Shown in pieces: positions 61,662-64,000 of a DNA stretch of 64,000 bases. The notes under the pieces are model-generated. The model saw only the letters and a program-made list of their open reading frames with translations, was not told the origin of the DNA and ran no database searches. Position 1 is the stretch's first letter. The number at the start of each line of letters is the position of its first letter. A program made the translations under genes and the position numbers. The DNA comes from Georgenia_B sunbinii (GTDB taxonomy: Bacteria; Actinomycetota; Actinomycetes; Actinomycetales; Actinomycetaceae): assembly GCF_036421855.1 (NCBI RefSeq), contig NZ_JAZGOK010000003.1; one strand, given 5' to 3'.

Positions 61662-63926
61662 ATGCCTCCACAGCCGACCGCCTCCCACACCGTGCGCCGC
61701 CCGCTGCGGCGCGCCCTCCTGCCCGCGACCGCCACCCTCGCCGTCGCCGCCCTCGCTGCCCCGCTGGCCACGATCGCCGCCCAGGCCGCGATCGTGCCCG
61801 AGCCCGTCACCTACTCCGCCGACGACGCCGCCTTTGAGCTCACCGCCGTCGGTACCTACGAGTCCGGCATCTTCGACGCCTCCGCCGCGGAGATCGTCAC
61901 CTACCACGCCGGCACGCAGCGGCTCTTCGTCGTCAACGCCGCCGAGGCGAAGGTCGACGTCCTCGACCTCGCGGACCCGTCGAACCCCACGCTGCTTCAC
62001 GAGATCAGCGCGGCAGCGACCCCGTCCGCCGACGGCGGGACGATCCCCGAGGGCGCGGTGGCGAACTCGGTCGCCGTGCGCGAGGACGGGCTTGGGCTCA
62101 TCGCGGTCGAGCACCCGACCAAGACCGAGCTCGGCTACCTCGTCGCTTTCGACGCCGCCGGTGACGGCACCGCGCTCGGCGCCGTCCGCGTCGGTGCGCT
62201 GCCGGACATGGTGACGGTGAACGCGGCCGGCACCTACGCCGTCGTCGCCAACGAGGGCGAGCCGGCCGACGACTTCTCGGTCGACCCCGAGGGCTCGGTC
62301 TCCGTCATCACGCTGCCCGCGACGCTCGACGCGCCCTCGCAGGACGACGTCCGCACCGCGAACTTTCACGCCTACGACGACGGCACCCGCACCCTGCCCG
62401 ACGACGTCCGCGTCTTCGGGCCGACGCCGCACGGCGACGACCTGCCGGTCTCGCGGAACCTCGAGCCCGAGTACATCGCCATCGACGGTGACGACCGCAC
62501 CGCCTACGCCGCGCTGCAGGAGGCCAACGCCGTCGCCGTCGTGGACCTGGAGTCCGCCACGGTCACCGACATCTGGCCGCTCGGTTTCAAGGACCATTCC
62601 GTCGAGGGCAACGGGCTCGACGCCTCGGACCGCGACCCGCGGGACGCGCCCACCATCAACATCGACACCTACCCCGGGCTGCACGGGATCTACATGCCCG
62701 ACGGCATCGAGTCCTACACGGCCGGCGGCGAGACGTTCCTCGTCACCGCGAACGAGGGCGACGCCCGCGAGTTCGGCGACTACGTCGAGTCGATCCGCGT
62801 GAAGGACCTCGGCGACCCTGACGAGACCCCGGCCCCGGGCGTCTGCGAGGACGCCGCCGTCACCGACCACCTCTCGGACGACCAGCTCGGCCGGCTCAAC
62901 GTGAGCATCGCCAACGGGCTGGCCGAGGACGGCTCCTGCTTCGACGAGCTCTACGCCTTCGGTGCCCGGTCGATCTCGATCTGGACCACCGACGGTGAGC
63001 AGGTCTTCGACTCCGGCGACGAGTTCGAGCGGATCACCGCTGCTGCCGCGCCGGAGTTCTTCAACTCCAACCACAGCGAGTCGAACCTCGAGGGACGTAG
63101 CGAGGACAAGGGGCCCGAGCCGGAGAACCTCGCGATCGGTGAGGTCGACGGCCGCACCTACGCCTTCGTCGGCTTCGAGCGGGTCGGCGGCGTCGTCGCC
63201 TACGACATCACCGAGCCGTCCGACGCCCGCTTCGTCACCTACCTCAACAACCGGGACTTCTCGGTCTCCATGGAGGACGTCGTCGACGCGGAGCCCGGGG
63301 ACGACGCCGTCCAGGCGGCCCTCTCCCAGGCCGGCGACCTCGGTCCCGAGGGCGTGACCTTCATCCCCGCCGCCGCCTCCGGGAACGGCCTGCCGCTGGT
63401 GGTCGTCGGCAACGAGGTCTCCGGGACGACGACGATCTTCGCCGTCGGCGAGGCGACGGCGGTGACACCTGCCCCGGCGACGTTCACCGACCTGGACGGG
63501 ACCGAGGAGGACGTCGTGACCGTCCCGGCCGTCGACGGCGTCGAGTACCTGCTCGACGGCGCGGTGGTGCCCGCCGGCACCTACCCGGGTACCGGCACGG
63601 TCACCGTCGAGGCACGGGCGCTGCCCGGGTTCGCCCTCGCCGACGGCGCCGAGGCCACGTGGTCATGGGCCTTCTCGGCCGACAGCGAGCTGCCGACCGA
63701 GGAGCCGACCACCGTACCGGGGGACGACGACAACGGCAGCGATGACGACGGCGGCCAGGACGACGACGGCGCGCCGGGTGGGTCCGGCGCACCGGAGCCC
63801 ACCGGTGGGGAGGCTGGCTCGTTGCCGAGCACCGGCGCCTCCGTCGGCTGGCTGGCGGGCGCCGCGGCGCTGCTCGTCGGCCTGGGCCTGGCGGTCCCGC
63901 TGACCCGCAGGCTCACGCGCGGCTGA
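61662..63926 (+). CDS. LPXTG-anchored choice-of-anchor I surface protein
   Basis: A 754-residue exported wall protein. AAGGA precedes ATG 61662; a long signal peptide ends near IAAQAA. The body is a beta-propeller of the choice-of-anchor I type often found in secreted phosphatase-like proteins: YHAGTQRLFVVNAAEAKVDV, VANEGEPADDFSVDPEGSVS, YIAIDGDDRTAYAALQEANA, DRDPRDAPTINIDTYPGLHG, EFFNSNHSESNLEGRSEDKG. A charged D/G-rich stretch follows. LPSTG at 721-725, then a hydrophobic helix and RRLTRG form the sortase signal. No catalytic site is clear. A strong hairpin terminator follows. Confidence 0.9.
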   Translation: MPPQPTASHTVRRPLRRALLPATATLAVAALAAPLATIAAQAAIVPEPVTYSADDAAFELTAVGTYESGIFDASAAEIVTYHAGTQRLFVVNAAEAKVDVLDLADPSNPTLLHEISAAATPSADGGTIPEGAVANSVAVREDGLGLIAVEHPTKTELGYLVAFDAAGDGTALGAVRVGALPDMVTVNAAGTYAVVANEGEPADDFSVDPEGSVSVITLPATLDAPSQDDVRTANFHAYDDGTRTLPDDVRVFGPTPHGDDLPVSRNLEPEYIAIDGDDRTAYAALQEANAVAVVDLESATVTDIWPLGFKDHSVEGNGLDASDRDPRDAPTINIDTYPGLHGIYMPDGIESYTAGGETFLVTANEGDAREFGDYVESIRVKDLGDPDETPAPGVCEDAAVTDHLSDDQLGRLNVSIANGLAEDGSCFDELYAFGARSISIWTTDGEQVFDSGDEFERITAAAAPEFFNSNHSESNLEGRSEDKGPEPENLAIGEVDGRTYAFVGFERVGGVVAYDITEPSDARFVTYLNNRDFSVSMEDVVDAEPGDDAVQAALSQAGDLGPEGVTFIPAAASGNGLPLVVVGNEVSGTTTIFAVGEATAVTPAPATFTDLDGTEEDVVTVPAVDGVEYLLDGAVVPAGTYPGTGTVTVEARALPGFALADGAEATWSWAFSADSELPTEEPTTVPGDDDNGSDDDGGQDDDGAPGGSGAPEPTGGEAGSLPSTGASVGWLAGAAALLVGLGLAVPLTRRLTRG

Positions 63927-63940
63927 TCTGGCACGCCACG

Positions 63941-63986
63941 ACAACGGCGCCCCACCCGGGTACTCCCGGGTGGGGCGCCGTTGTCA
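63941..63986 (+). terminator. Long perfect hairpin terminator
   Basis: A 21-bp perfect stem (63941-63961 with 63966-63986; arm starts GACAACGGCGCCCC) with the loop TACT, 14 bases past the stop of the LPXTG protein. The symmetry also allows it to terminate a gene arriving from the right edge. Confidence 0.85.
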
Positions 63987-64000
63987 CTGCTGCGGAAGGA

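Overview
The window is very G+C-rich DNA with dense, often overlapping genes (GTGA, ATGA and TGATG junctions), third-position G/C codons and frequent GTG starts. Gene content points to a free-living actinobacterium, probably of the order Micrococcales: two F420-dependent luciferase-like oxidoreductases, a dodecin, an AbiEi/PD-(D/E)xK orphan protein, a SpoIID-type amidase activator with FG-GAP-like repeats, and an LPXTG surface protein. The genus cannot be fixed from the sequence. No rRNA, tRNA, CRISPR array, prophage or intact insertion sequence was seen.

Layout. 1-3465: the end of an SDR dehydrogenase, a large FAD protein, and an AbiEi-like gene bracketed by two palindromic repeats. 3482-11279: a sugar-catabolism block (isomerase, Gfo/Idh oxidoreductase, LacI repressor, large secreted sugar-dehydrogenase/ConA/Ig protein) with a LacI-type operator before each transcription unit. 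11394-21467: an HNH protein, a secreted metallophosphoesterase with five GDWDGDG repeats, a VIT/rubrerythrin protein, a second Gfo/Idh enzyme, trpS and a secreted DUF1524 nuclease. 21659-25235: metF-metE under a probable SAM-I riboswitch whose closing helix overlaps the ribosome binding site. 25321-27615: a small secreted VDGN-repeat protein, an SRPBCC protein and an EEP-family protein.

27707-41885 is a purine-salvage and degradation cluster: adenine deaminase, a DUF6986 aldolase-like protein, SufE, uricase, xanthine dehydrogenase XdhA-XdhB-XdhC, HIU hydrolase, OHCU decarboxylase, ureidoglycine aminohydrolase, allantoinase and malate synthase. Together they lead from adenine and (hypo)xanthine through urate and allantoin toward glyoxylate, which malate synthase would pass into the TCA cycle. 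Allantoate amidohydrolase and ureidoglycolate lyase are not in view. 41936-46655: hrpA, followed by the remains of a RelE toxin and a frameshifted Phd antitoxin. 46780-51045: an FtsX permease, its ABC ATPase and a PadR repressor with a doubled operator; the permease gene carries an assembly scar (a 111-bp duplication around an N). 51143-63986: SpoIID-repeat protein, FAD monooxygenase, an orphan lipoprotein binding protein, a 12-codon mini-gene with alternative hairpins ahead of two luciferase-like oxidoreductases, a NiaP-like transporter, dodecin, a macrolide-phosphotransferase-like kinase and an LPXTG surface protein.

The most unusual structure is a family of fold-back repeat arrays (19928-20277, 30545-30781, 53089-53335). 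Each lies exactly between two convergent genes. Each has a left arm of 15-bp motifs at an exact 18-bp period and a right arm of the inverted motif at wider spacing, in the same polarity all three times.
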